Assembly: GCA_021463865.1 (NCBI GenBank) | Contig: JAJTXY010000007.1 | Coordinates: 154,204-218,203, forward strand | Direction: 5' to 3' | DNA from: Anaerolineae bacterium | GTDB taxonomy: Bacteria > Chloroflexota > Anaerolineae > Aggregatilineales > J027 | DNA length: 64,000 nt | Shown here: positions 17,680-26,839 of the stretch, in pieces | Layout: each line of letters starts with the position of its first letter | Numbering within the stretch: the first letter of the stretch is position 1 | Notes under the pieces: model-generated | What the model was told of the DNA's origin: nothing | Databases searched by the model: none | Seen by the model: only the letters and a program-made list of their open reading frames with translations | Program-made: the position numbers and the translations under genes

Positions 17680-19707
17680 ATGAAGTTCGATTATGGGCAA
17701 TGGATGTTACAACCCGGCACAGAGGCTATTTATCCGCTGACCGTGACACATGTCGAGGTTGAACCCCACGCCGTCACCCTCAGCGGCTACAATCATCACG
17801 TGCATGGACGCGGCAGTTTTATTGACGGCACGCTGATTACCGCCCGTTTTTCATCCCCGCTGCCAAACGTGATTCGTGTCCAACTGAATCATTTTAAGGG
17901 TCGGCGGGAACGTCTGCCTGCTTTTGCCCTCGATTATGGCCTGCAAAATGACGACGCCGAGGTGCTATGTGATGAAACACAGGTCTGGTTGAATGCAGGT
18001 CGGCTGGCGGTGCAGATGCCACGCAGCGGCGAATGGCGGTTTGCGTTTTACCGCGACGGTGAACCCCTAACCGCCAGCGAACCCCATGCAGTGGGCCTGT
18101 TTAAACAAAACGGCGAAACGTACCTGCGCGAACAGCTTTCCCTTCAGGTTGGGGAGGCGATTTATGGCTTGGGGGAGCGCTTTGGGCCGTTCATCAAAAA
18201 TGGACAGTCGCTGGATATATGGAATCACGACGCCGGGACGAATTCAGAATATGCCTACAAAAATGTGCCGTTTTATTTGACCAGTCAGGGCTATGGCGTT
18301 TTGGTCAATCATCCGGGGCAGGTCTCCTATGAAGTCGGAACCAGCCATGTTAGCCGGGTGCAGTTCAGCGTGCATGGTCACAGTCTGGAATACTATATTT
18401 TCGCGGGGCCGACCCCCAAAGATGCCCTTGAGCAGTACACAGCATTGAGTGGCCGCCCCCCCAAACTCCCGGATTGGTCATTTGGCCTTTGGCTTTCGAC
18501 CTCGTTTACCACCAACTATAACGAAGCGGACATCCTCAACAACATTGATCGTATGGAAGAACTCGACATCCCGATCAGCGTCTTTCACTTTGACTGCTTC
18601 TGGATGCGCGAACTGACATGGACGAGTTTCTTGTGGGATGAGCGCAACTTCCCCGATCCCGAAGGATTGCTGCGGCGCATCAAAGAAAAGGGCATCAAAA
18701 TCTGTTTGTGGATCAACCCCTATATCGCGGAATCCTCTATCGTGTTTGAAGAGGCCGCCCAACAGGGTTATTTGCTGAAAAACAAGGAGGGCGACACCTT
18801 CCAAGCGGATTTCTGGCAGCCGGGCATCGGGCTGGTGGATTTTACCAATCCGGCGGCGCGTGAGTGGTATACAAGCCATCTTAAGCGATTACTGGATATG
18901 GGGGTAGATGCGTTTAAGACCGATTTTGGCGAACGTATCCCCACCGACGTGGTCTATTATGACGGCTCCGACCCCGAACGAATGCACAATTATTATGCCT
19001 ATCTGTATAACCAGACGGTGTTTGATTTGCTGCGCCACGAAAAAGGTGAAGGCGAGGCGGTGGTGTTTGCCCGATCTGGCACGGCGGGTTCACAGCGTTT
19101 CCCGGTGCATTGGGGCGGCGATAATACCTCTAACTATCCTTCAATGGCGGAGACGCTGCGCGGTGGGTTATCCCTCTGTCTAAGCGGATTTGGCTATTGG
19201 AGTCACGACATCAGCGGGTTTAATGACACCGCCACGCCAGATTTGTATAAACGTTGGGTGGCGTTTGGGCTATTTTCATCCCACAGCCGCCTGCATGGGG
19301 CCAATAGTGCCAAGATGCCGTGGTTGTTTGATGACGAATCCATTGAAGTCTTGCGGTTCTTTAATCACCTAAAAGCTCGCCTGATGCCCTATTTGCTCGA
19401 TATGGGCAGTGAAGCCTCCGCGCATGGTTGGCCGATGCTGCGGGCGATGGTGTTGGAGTTCCCCAACGATCCCACCTGCCGCTATCTCGATCAGCAATAT
19501 ATGTTAGGGTCGGCCCTGCTGGTCGCGCCTGTTTTTCACCCAGCCGGACAGGTCACGTATTATTTGCCAGCGGGTGAATGGCGCAATTTGCTAACAGGCT
19601 TAACTACGCAAGGGGGCGGTTGGCGCACCGAAACCCATGATTATTTCAGTCTGCCGCTGTGGGTACACACCGAACGCGGCGCACAATGGAAGTGTCTGAA
19701 CTCCTAG
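17680..19707 (+). CDS. yicI: GH31 alpha-xylosidase
   Basis: A 675-residue GH31 enzyme that follows E. coli YicI closely in length and motifs. The nucleophile is Asp415 in FKTDFGERIPTD and the acid/base Asp481 in HWGGDNTSN, one residue from the YicI numbers. The phrase DGSDPERMHNYYAYLYN is characteristic of alpha-xylosidases rather than alpha-glucosidases. No signal peptide is present. It would cut the alpha-1,6-xylose from the non-reducing end of xyloglucan oligosaccharides after galactose and fucose have been removed. It lies behind the Opp-type importer and ahead of a terminator, and may be transcribed on its own or with the importer. Confidence 0.93.
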   Translation: MKFDYGQWMLQPGTEAIYPLTVTHVEVEPHAVTLSGYNHHVHGRGSFIDGTLITARFSSPLPNVIRVQLNHFKGRRERLPAFALDYGLQNDDAEVLCDETQVWLNAGRLAVQMPRSGEWRFAFYRDGEPLTASEPHAVGLFKQNGETYLREQLSLQVGEAIYGLGERFGPFIKNGQSLDIWNHDAGTNSEYAYKNVPFYLTSQGYGVLVNHPGQVSYEVGTSHVSRVQFSVHGHSLEYYIFAGPTPKDALEQYTALSGRPPKLPDWSFGLWLSTSFTTNYNEADILNNIDRMEELDIPISVFHFDCFWMRELTWTSFLWDERNFPDPEGLLRRIKEKGIKICLWINPYIAESSIVFEEAAQQGYLLKNKEGDTFQADFWQPGIGLVDFTNPAAREWYTSHLKRLLDMGVDAFKTDFGERIPTDVVYYDGSDPERMHNYYAYLYNQTVFDLLRHEKGEGEAVVFARSGTAGSQRFPVHWGGDNTSNYPSMAETLRGGLSLCLSGFGYWSHDISGFNDTATPDLYKRWVAFGLFSSHSRLHGANSAKMPWLFDDESIEVLRFFNHLKARLMPYLLDMGSEASAHGWPMLRAMVLEFPNDPTCRYLDQQYMLGSALLVAPVFHPAGQVTYYLPAGEWRNLLTGLTTQGGGWRTETHDYFSLPLWVHTERGAQWKCLNS

Positions 19708-19734
19708 TCCAGAAGGCGATTTTTCCATAACCTC

Positions 19735-19776
19735 TCAGGGAAGGCTTTTTTGCAGGCTTTCCCTGATTTCATTTCT
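19735..19776 (+). terminator. Rho-independent-type terminator after GH31
   Basis: TCAGGGAA and TTCCCTGA, extended by GGC/GCC-type pairs, form a stem followed by TTTCATTTCT. It separates the xyloglucan half from the xylo-oligosaccharide half of the island. Confidence 0.65.
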
Positions 19777-19816
19777 GCCCATGAAAACGAATTTTGAAAA
19801 TATTTCTGCAAATTGA

Positions 19817-19845
19817 TTGACAAATCTTGCAGATAGGGATATGCT
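19817..19845 (+). promoter_or_regulatory. Near-consensus promoter of the second LacI operon
   Basis: TTGACA at 19817-19822, a 17-base spacer and TATGCT at 19840-19845. The predicted start near 19852 falls inside the first of three identical operators. Confidence 0.8.
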
Positions 19846-19848
19846 TTC

Positions 19849-19862
19849 TGCAAACGCTTGCA
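19849..19862. promoter_or_regulatory. LacI-type operator O1
   Basis: TGCAAACGCTTGCA, a CG-centred near-palindrome of the LacI/CcpA-type pattern. It overlaps the predicted transcription start of the lacI-CUT1 operon. Exact copies stand 65 and 126 bases downstream. Confidence 0.82.
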
Positions 19863-19913
19863 GGTTTATTCAATATATTTTGGACGCAGGCGGATAAAAT
19901 TCTGGTTTTTTAT

Positions 19914-19927
19914 TGCAAACGCTTGCA
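19914..19927. promoter_or_regulatory. LacI-type operator O2
   Basis: An exact second copy of TGCAAACGCTTGCA, here inside the longer TTGCAAACGCTTGCAA. It lies 65 bases after O1, about six helical turns, which suits cooperative binding or looping. Confidence 0.82.
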
Positions 19928-19974
19928 AAATTGCTAAATATTGGAATCTATACATCGAAGTTTTGATTTAGCAT

Positions 19975-19988
19975 TGCAAACGCTTGCA
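19975..19988. promoter_or_regulatory. LacI-type operator O3
   Basis: An exact third copy of TGCAAACGCTTGCA, 61 bases after O2 and 22 bases before the regulator's ATG. All three are in the leader and promoter of the regulator gene, so strong autoregulation is expected. Confidence 0.82.
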
Positions 19989-20010
19989 AAGGCTGAAGCT
20001 AGAGGCCTTT

Positions 20011-21051
20011 ATGAGCGAAATAAACACCAGTGTAACTATCTTAGATGTTGCACGTGAGGCCGGAGTGTCCTATTCAACGGTTTCACGGGTACTCAGTGGT
20101 TATAACTATGTCAAGGACTCGACGCGCGAACGGGTGCTTGAAGCAGTTGAACGACTTGGGTATGTGGTCAATCAACAAGCGCGGAGCTTGGCAGGCGGCA
20201 AATCTGGTGTGATTGGTCTGCTCGTCCCCGGCCTCGACAACGGCTATATCGGCGAAATTGCACGTGGCATTGACGAAGAACTCTCCAAATCTAGCTACGA
20301 CCTCCTCCTTTATACCACCCACCGCACCAGCACCGAAGCCTCCTATGCCCTAAAAATGACCAAAGGCCTAGCAGATGGCGTGCTGCTGGTAGTGCCGCTG
20401 CTCACGACTGGTTATATCGAGACCCTCCGTGAGCAGAACTTCCCTTACGTGCTGATTGACCAAGTAGACCCCAATAATCGCAGCTCAGTAGTAGATAGCT
20501 TGAATCGTCAGGGGGCCTATGAAGCCACGCAATATCTTTTGGGCTTAGGGCATCGGCGCATCGGCTTTATCACCGGGTTGATGAAACTGCGCAGCGCTGA
20601 AGAGCGACTGGCCGGGCATATGGCAGCCCTGCGCGATGCTGGAGTGTCGGTTGAAGAAGACCTGATTCAAACCGGTGATTTTTGGCGCAGAGAAGGCTAC
20701 GAAGCCGCCGAACGCTTATTAAATCTCCACAACCCCCCCACCGCGATTTTTGCTTCCAATGACCTTTCCGCATTTGGCGTAATGGAAGCCGTTCGCGCCT
20801 ATGGATTGCAAGTTCCACACGATATTTCCGTCATCGGTTTCGATGATATTCCACAAGCGTCGTTGGTCTATCCCCGGTTGACAACTGTCCGTCAGCCGTT
20901 GGATGAAATGGGCAGGATTGCGGCGCGACTGTTGATTGAGCAGATTGAAAACCCCGATAGGCCAATTCGTCATGTGACCCTGCCCACCTCGCTCGTTATT
21001 CGGGAATCATGTCAATCCCCCCAGCAATCGTGGCTTGATTTAAGGAGGTGA
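20011..21051 (+). CDS. LacI-family regulator of the xylo-oligosaccharide operon
   Basis: ATG 20011 is chosen; an upstream TTG at 19984 lies inside operator O3. The 346-residue protein has the LacI HTH (TILDVAREAGVSYSTVSRVLSG) and a sugar-sensing domain. It is the first gene of the operon with the CUT1 importer, GH3 and GH8 genes. Three identical operators in its own promoter region suggest that it represses itself and everything downstream until a sugar (probably xylobiose or a xylo-oligosaccharide) binds. It is a paralogue of the leftward LacI at 9472, but its operator sequence differs. Confidence 0.92.
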   Translation: MSEINTSVTILDVAREAGVSYSTVSRVLSGYNYVKDSTRERVLEAVERLGYVVNQQARSLAGGKSGVIGLLVPGLDNGYIGEIARGIDEELSKSSYDLLLYTTHRTSTEASYALKMTKGLADGVLLVVPLLTTGYIETLREQNFPYVLIDQVDPNNRSSVVDSLNRQGAYEATQYLLGLGHRRIGFITGLMKLRSAEERLAGHMAALRDAGVSVEEDLIQTGDFWRREGYEAAERLLNLHNPPTAIFASNDLSAFGVMEAVRAYGLQVPHDISVIGFDDIPQASLVYPRLTTVRQPLDEMGRIAARLLIEQIENPDRPIRHVTLPTSLVIRESCQSPQQSWLDLRR

Positions 21052-21120
21052 TAAGTATCAAGAGGCTGTATACACACATATCTTCGGAATTTCAATTCTG
21101 TGAAAATTAGGAGCTAGACC

Positions 21121-22419
21121 ATGAAAAAGTTTTTGCCGGTGTTCTCAGTAGTTTTAGCCATTGTGACGATTCTGTCGCTGGGTCTCGGCAGCACCCAACC
21201 CAAAGCCGCCGCGCAAGATCAGGTCACCATTACGTGGTGGCATATCGGCACCGTCGAGGACCAAGGGGCCTATTGGCAGTCGCTCGCTGATGCCTATATG
21301 GAAGCGAACCCCAATGTCACCATCGAAATTACCATTTTGGAAAATGAAGCCTTTAAGGAACGTCTTGTCACTGTTATGCAGGCAGGCGATCCACCAGACG
21401 TCTTCCAAAGCTGGGGTGGTGGTGTCTTGTGGGAATTTGCCGAGGCTGGCCTTGTTCGTAATATCGCCCCCGAATTGGAAGGCGAGTGGAAAGATTCATT
21501 CTCGGCCCAAGCTGCGTTGGAACTGTATGGGCGAGATGGCGAATACTATGGTGTGCCATGGACATGGGGCACTGTTGGTCTGTTCTATAACAAAGCCCTG
21601 TTTGCCGAAGCTGGCCTTGACCCAGAAGCTCCACCCGTGACATGGGAAGAATTCCTAGCCGCGGTGCAGGCACTTAAGGATGCAGGCATTACCCCGATTG
21701 CGTTGGGCGAAGGCGACAAATGGCCCGGCCACTTCTGGTGGGTCTATCTAGCCATCCGTCTGGGTGGTGAGCAGGCGTTCTTGGATGCCTACAACCGCGA
21801 TGGCGCGTTCACCGATGAGCCATTTGTACAGGCGGGTGAATATCTGCAACAGTTGATTGACCTCGAACCGTTCCCCGATGGCTTCATGGGTCTGAGTTAT
21901 AATGATCAAGCTGGTCTGATGGGCGATGGTAAGGCTGCGATGGAACTGATGGGCCAATGGGCACCCAGCGTCCAAAGGGATAACAGCGAAAACGGTGGTG
22001 AAGCCATCGAAGGCAACCTCGGCTGGTTCCCCTTCCCAGTGATTGAAGGCGGCGCGGGTAATCCCGGTGACGTACTCGGCGGTGGCGATGGTTATGCCGT
22101 TGGTTCCAATGCCGAAGATGAAGCCGTTGATTTCCTAAAATTCATCACCTCTGCCGAAAATCAGGCCGCAGGCGCGAAGATATGGATTCTCCCCACAGTT
22201 GCCGCTGCTGAATCCGCAATTGAAGATCCAGTTCTGCAAACCATCTTGGTTGCACGCAACAGCGCCACCTATTCGCAACTGTACTATGACCAATTCTTGC
22301 CACCCGCTGTTGGGCAGGCTGTGAATGACGCGGTACAGGGGTTGTTTGAAGGTACGCTCTCACCAGAAGATGTGGCATCAGCTATCGAAGATGAAGCCTC
22401 GTTTGAACTAGACGAATAA
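21121..22419 (+). CDS. CUT1 ABC importer sugar-binding protein (family 1)
   Basis: A 432-residue exported protein with a signal peptide (MKKFLPVFSVVLAIVTILSLG, ending near AAAQ). The family-1 solute-binding fold is shown by ITWWHIGTVEDQ near the N-terminus and MQAGDPPDVFQSWGGG. It captures an oligosaccharide outside the cell for the MalF/MalG-type permeases that follow. With GH3 and GH8 enzymes in the same operon, a xylo-oligosaccharide is the best guess. A stable hairpin separates it from the permeases. The C-terminus is acidic. Confidence 0.92.
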   Translation: MKKFLPVFSVVLAIVTILSLGLGSTQPKAAAQDQVTITWWHIGTVEDQGAYWQSLADAYMEANPNVTIEITILENEAFKERLVTVMQAGDPPDVFQSWGGGVLWEFAEAGLVRNIAPELEGEWKDSFSAQAALELYGRDGEYYGVPWTWGTVGLFYNKALFAEAGLDPEAPPVTWEEFLAAVQALKDAGITPIALGEGDKWPGHFWWVYLAIRLGGEQAFLDAYNRDGAFTDEPFVQAGEYLQQLIDLEPFPDGFMGLSYNDQAGLMGDGKAAMELMGQWAPSVQRDNSENGGEAIEGNLGWFPFPVIEGGAGNPGDVLGGGDGYAVGSNAEDEAVDFLKFITSAENQAAGAKIWILPTVAAAESAIEDPVLQTILVARNSATYSQLYYDQFLPPAVGQAVNDAVQGLFEGTLSPEDVASAIEDEASFELDE

Positions 22420-22437
22420 TCTCCGAACCTGCCAGAT

Positions 22438-22492
22438 GGGTGAGGTGTACGCTGACCGGCGACGGGAATTGCAGGGCAGCTACACCCCACCC
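22438..22492 (+). promoter_or_regulatory. Intercistronic hairpin after the CUT1 binding protein
   Basis: GGGTGAGGTGTA pairs with TACACCCCACCC (11 of 12 positions), and inner GCTG pairs with CAGC. There is no T tract. Its place matches the hairpins after the family-5 binding protein and suggests unequal expression of binding protein and permeases. Confidence 0.6.
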
Positions 22493-22553
22493 TCTGTCAC
22501 ACGTGAAGTATATCAGTAAATCACCGCCATCAGTTTAGCAAAGGATTAGGCTC

Positions 22554-23504
22554 ATGTCTGCCCTCGGTGCTCAAGTACAAACGATAACCCGTCAACGGGA
22601 CAAAACCCACCCTCGACGCATCAATTTTGGCAAATGGGGCACCATTAGCCTCTTTGTACTGCCCGGAATGCTCTTGTTTATTCTGTTTGTGCTGATTCCA
22701 ATTGCAAAAGCAGCCCAATACAGCCTGTACGATTGGGACGGTTTCGGCCCCCTAACCGAGTATGTCAAGTTTGGTAACTATGATCGCCTGAATGATCACA
22801 AGCCGTTTCGCAGTGCCATCAACCATAGCTTCTTTATCATGTTTCTGTCTCTCACCATCCAATTGCCCCTAGCGATGATGTTGGCTTTGTTAGTGGGACG
22901 TGGAAAACTGCACGGCAGAAAAATATTCCGGATGATTTTGTTTGTCCCCTTTGTTTTTTCGGAAATCATTACCGCCCTTATTTGGATGTATGTGTTTCAC
23001 CCCGGTGAAGGCCTCGCTAATGTGGCGTTTGGCACCCTAATCCCCGGTTTTGAAGGCCAAACATGGTTGGGTGACCGGGACCTTGTCATGTATTCCCTGT
23101 TTGCGGTGCTGACATGGAAATATTTCGGTTTCTACATGATTCTTTATATGGCAGGATTGCAGGGCGTGTCCAAAGAACTAGAGGAGGCGGCCCGCGTAGA
23201 TGGAGCTAATGAGCTTCAAGTTTTGCGTTATGTCACCTTGCCCTTATTGGGTAGTACCATTCGGCTGACCATCTACCTATCGGTATTGGGTTCTTTCCAG
23301 CAATTTGCTATCGCTTGGATTTTGACACGCGGCGGTAGCCCTGCTAATTCCAGTCACCTGATTTCGACGTATCTGTATAAATTTGGCATCAAGACGTTCC
23401 GCCTCGGTTATGGCAGTTCCGTCGCAGTGGTGCTCTTTACGATTAGCCTACTCTTCTCGCTGGGCTATCAGCGTATTGTATTGCGGCGCGATTATGCCGA
23501 TTAA
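22554..23504 (+). CDS. CUT1 ABC importer permease, MalF type
   Basis: A 316-residue permease with six predicted helices. The first is LFVLPGMLLFILFVLIPIA, and the EAA loop is ELEEAARVDGANELQVLRYV, the contact site for the shared ATPase. It starts at ATG 22554; a purine-rich AAAGGA precedes it. No ATP-binding gene belongs to this operon, which is normal for CUT1 systems that share an MsmX-type ATPase encoded elsewhere. Confidence 0.92.
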   Translation: MSALGAQVQTITRQRDKTHPRRINFGKWGTISLFVLPGMLLFILFVLIPIAKAAQYSLYDWDGFGPLTEYVKFGNYDRLNDHKPFRSAINHSFFIMFLSLTIQLPLAMMLALLVGRGKLHGRKIFRMILFVPFVFSEIITALIWMYVFHPGEGLANVAFGTLIPGFEGQTWLGDRDLVMYSLFAVLTWKYFGFYMILYMAGLQGVSKELEEAARVDGANELQVLRYVTLPLLGSTIRLTIYLSVLGSFQQFAIAWILTRGGSPANSSHLISTYLYKFGIKTFRLGYGSSVAVVLFTISLLFSLGYQRIVLRRDYAD

Positions 23505-23516
23505 GAAAGGCAGTTT

Positions 23517-24389
23517 ATGATGCGATCTTCAACCTACATTCCTTCACCCACCACGCTCAAAATACGGCGCGGTTTGTCAGTGGCGCTGAAATATACCATT
23601 CTGATCCTTGTCTGCATGATTGTGGTGTCACCCATCTTGACCGCCATTTTGGGAGGACTTCGCACCACGGGCGAATTTATTGCAAGACCTTTTGGGCTGC
23701 CAACCAAAGGGATTCAATGGGAAAACTACACCAATATCCTAGAGGACAATATCTTTTGGCGTTCGGTTAGAAACAGCCTCTACATTACCCTTGCGTCCAC
23801 TGCCTTTACGGTCATTCTCAGCAGCACGATGGCCTTTGTGTTCAGCCGTATACAGTTCAAGGGGCGGGAAGTGCTTTTTAATATTCTCTCGTTGGGCCTG
23901 CTCTTTCCGCTTGGGATTGCCATTCTGCCGATCTTTCTGCAAATTCGAGCACTCCATTTGACCGACAGTTACTGGGGGGTTGTGATGCCGCTGGTGGCCT
24001 TTAGTCTACCCAGCAGTACCATTATTCTGCGCACTTTTTTCAGAGCGATTCCGCCCGAATTGGAAGACGCCTCCTATATTGATGGCTGCACCCGCATCGG
24101 CTTTTTTGTCTACATCCTCCTACCCCTTGCGCGTCCGGCGATCACGGCCATCGCTACCCTTCAGGTCATTGCGGGCTGGAACGAATATTTCCTGTCGCTG
24201 TTGGTCCTCACCGATTCCAAAAAATGGCCGCTGACGTTGGGGCTGATGCAGTTTCAGGGCGATCATGCAACCGACTGGGCGCGTATGATGGCCTACGTCA
24301 CTATTCTGATTGTTCCAGCCGTCATTTTTTACCTGTTTGCCGAAAAGTATATTGTCACTGGCTTGACAGGTGGTGAACTCAAGGGCTGA
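23517..24389 (+). CDS. CUT1 ABC importer permease, MalG type
   Basis: A 290-residue permease with the MalG-type core: six helices and the EAA loop ELEDASYIDGCTRIGFFVYI. It lies 12 bases after the MalF-type gene, with AAGAAAGG before the ATG pair at 23517/23520. Together they form the channel for the binding protein at 21121. Confidence 0.92.
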   Translation: MMRSSTYIPSPTTLKIRRGLSVALKYTILILVCMIVVSPILTAILGGLRTTGEFIARPFGLPTKGIQWENYTNILEDNIFWRSVRNSLYITLASTAFTVILSSTMAFVFSRIQFKGREVLFNILSLGLLFPLGIAILPIFLQIRALHLTDSYWGVVMPLVAFSLPSSTIILRTFFRAIPPELEDASYIDGCTRIGFFVYILLPLARPAITAIATLQVIAGWNEYFLSLLVLTDSKKWPLTLGLMQFQGDHATDWARMMAYVTILIVPAVIFYLFAEKYIVTGLTGGELKG

Positions 24390-24486
24390 TTTTACTCTGG
24401 GGCGGTTGGCAGCATACTAAAATAGCGCAGGTCTTCTGCTGCCCGCCCTGCTGATTACGTCGGTTGAACACGCTAACTGAAAGAAG

Positions 24487-26838
24487 ATGAGTATCATGAC
24501 GATCAATGTAGGGCACTCTGTTGAGGAGCGCACAGAGCATCTGCTGTCGCAGATGACCTTAGAAGAAAAATTAGGGCAGTTGGGCGCGGTTTGGGCGACT
24601 GATCTTATAGATGACCAGAAACATTTTGTCCAAGCTAAGGCCGAGCAAAAAATTGTCAACGGTATCGGTCATGTCTCGCGTGTGGGGGCTGTCAGCCTGC
24701 TTAAGCCACAAGCCTCGGCTGCCGTTGCCAATGCTATTCAGACCTATTTAGTCAAACAGACGCGCTTGGGCATCCCCGCCATCGTGCATGAAGAAAGTTG
24801 TGCGGGGTATATGGCCCGTGACGCCACGACCTTCCCCCAAGCTATCGGCCTCGCTGCAACATGGGCACCGGAACTAATTGAAGAAATGGCCGGGGTGATC
24901 CGTACCCAGATGCGGGCTGTCGGGGCACATCATGGTCTTGCGCCGGTGTTGGATGTCTGCCGTGATCCGCGCTGGGGCCGGGTTGAAGAAACCTTTGGTG
25001 AAGACCCCTATCTGATTTCGCGCATCGGGGTCGCCTATATACGCGGCCTGCAAAACCATGATTTGCGTGAAGGAGTCGTGGCGACGGGCAAGCACTTTTT
25101 GGGCTATGGTACAACCGAAGGCGGCCTCAATTGGTCACCCGCGCACATCCCGGAACGTGAACTGCGTGAAATTTTCGCCCTACCCTTCTGGGCCGCGATC
25201 CAAGAAGCAGGTATCGCCTCCATGATGAACGCTTATCATGAACTGGATGGCATCCCCTGTGGCGCATCCAAAGAATTGATGGTGGATTTCCTGCGCCATG
25301 AAATGGGCTTTGATGGCGTGGTGGTCTCGGATTATTTCACGCTCGATATGTTAAAGGTCTATCATCATGTAGCAGCGGATAAAACTGAAGCGGCGCTGTT
25401 GGGGTTGGAAGCGGGCATTGATATTGAACTACCCGCCACCGATTGTTATGGCGACCCCCTGCGGCAGGCCCTCAAAGATGGCCGGATCCGCATGGATTTG
25501 ATTGACCTGTCCGTCAGTCGCGTGCTGCGCCAGAAATTCCAATTAGGCCTATTTGAAAATCCCTATGTGGACACCAACCAAATCCCGACGGTCTTTAATA
25601 CGCCATCGCAGCGTGATTTGTCGCTGGAACTGGCCCGTAAATCACTGGTGCTGCTGAAGAATGCCGATCATCTGCTGCCGCTTTCGCCCCAACTGGAGTC
25701 CATCGCGGTGATCGGCCCCGGCGCAGACAGCATCCGCCTACTGCAAGGCGATTATCATTATCCCTCCCATTCCGAAGGTGTGGTGATTTCCGAAATCAAC
25801 ACCGAAGCCCCAACACCCATGCGCGACCTCTCCGGCATTGATTTCTTACAACATTTTGTGCCATCCGTGTCGGTCTTGGCGGGGATTCAAAAACTGGTCT
25901 CGCCCCAAACCAAAGTCTATTATGCCCCCGGCTGCGAAATCACCAGTTTCGATACCTCTGGTTTTGCTGAAGCAGTTGCCGCCGCCGAAAAAGCACAGAT
26001 CGCGGTGGTGGTGGTGGGTGAAAAATCCGGCCTCTCCAAAGAAAGCACCACTGGCGAATCGCTGGATCGTGCCGAAATTGACCTCTATGGGGTGCAGCAG
26101 CAGTTGGTCGAGGCGATCTACGCCACTGGAACCCCGGTGATTGTGGTTTTGCTCAATGGCCGCCCGCTGTCTATCGAGTGGATTGATGAGCATGTTCCCG
26201 CCGTGATTGAGGCGTGGCTGCCTGCACAGGAAGGCGGCACCGCCATTGCCGAAGCCCTGTTTGGTAAGCTAAACCCCGGCGGCAGACTGCCGATTACCAT
26301 CCCGCGTTCGTCGGGTCAAATTCCTGTCTACTACAATCACAAACCATCGGGTGGCCGCACGCATTGGCAAGGCGATTATATTGATCTGCCCGCCAGCCCA
26401 CTCTACGCCTTTGGGCACGGCCTAAGCTATACCGAATTTGCCTATCGCCATCTCCACATTAGCCCGAACCCCGTGCAAGCTGATGATACGGTGATGATTA
26501 GCCTGAGTGTGCAAAATATGGGCACGATGGCCGGAGATGAGGTCGTCCAATTGTATTTACATGACCCAATTGCCAGTGTCACCCGCCCGGTTCAAGAACT
26601 CAAAGGCTTCCAACGGGTCACGTTGGCCCCACAGGAACAAAAAACCCTCACCTTCCATGTCCCGGTGCGTCAGATGGCCTTTTATGACCGCGACATGCAG
26701 TTGGTGGTCGAACCCGGTGAAATTCAAGTCATGGTCGGCAGCGCCTCAGATGATATTCGGCTGTCCGGCAGTTTTACAATTGCGGGCCAGACCACACGGG
26801 TTCAACCTGTCTTTAAATCGCACGTGGAGGTGAGTTAA
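24487..26838 (+). CDS. GH3 beta-xylosidase / beta-glucosidase
   Basis: A 783-residue GH3 enzyme: N-terminal barrel with the nucleophile Asp282 in VVVSDYFTLD, a second alpha/beta domain (VVVVGEKSGLS) and a C-terminal FN3-like domain. The opening (TEHLLSQMTLEEKLGQLG) and the stretch WGRVEETFGEDPYLISRIG resemble Thermotoga-type xylosidases more than classic BglX. No signal peptide. It probably cuts imported xylo-oligosaccharides to xylose, but a role as the beta-glucosidase that completes xyloglucan breakdown is also possible. The GH8 gene follows one base later. ATG 24487 could instead be ATG 24496. Confidence 0.88.
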   Translation: MSIMTINVGHSVEERTEHLLSQMTLEEKLGQLGAVWATDLIDDQKHFVQAKAEQKIVNGIGHVSRVGAVSLLKPQASAAVANAIQTYLVKQTRLGIPAIVHEESCAGYMARDATTFPQAIGLAATWAPELIEEMAGVIRTQMRAVGAHHGLAPVLDVCRDPRWGRVEETFGEDPYLISRIGVAYIRGLQNHDLREGVVATGKHFLGYGTTEGGLNWSPAHIPERELREIFALPFWAAIQEAGIASMMNAYHELDGIPCGASKELMVDFLRHEMGFDGVVVSDYFTLDMLKVYHHVAADKTEAALLGLEAGIDIELPATDCYGDPLRQALKDGRIRMDLIDLSVSRVLRQKFQLGLFENPYVDTNQIPTVFNTPSQRDLSLELARKSLVLLKNADHLLPLSPQLESIAVIGPGADSIRLLQGDYHYPSHSEGVVISEINTEAPTPMRDLSGIDFLQHFVPSVSVLAGIQKLVSPQTKVYYAPGCEITSFDTSGFAEAVAAAEKAQIAVVVVGEKSGLSKESTTGESLDRAEIDLYGVQQQLVEAIYATGTPVIVVLLNGRPLSIEWIDEHVPAVIEAWLPAQEGGTAIAEALFGKLNPGGRLPITIPRSSGQIPVYYNHKPSGGRTHWQGDYIDLPASPLYAFGHGLSYTEFAYRHLHISPNPVQADDTVMISLSVQNMGTMAGDEVVQLYLHDPIASVTRPVQELKGFQRVTLAPQEQKTLTFHVPVRQMAFYDRDMQLVVEPGEIQVMVGSASDDIRLSGSFTIAGQTTRVQPVFKSHVEVS

Positions 26839-26839
26839 C

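Noticed and set aside
19849..19988. Regularly spaced repeats considered as a CRISPR array
   Set aside because: There are only three 14-base near-palindromes directly over a promoter; they are operators.
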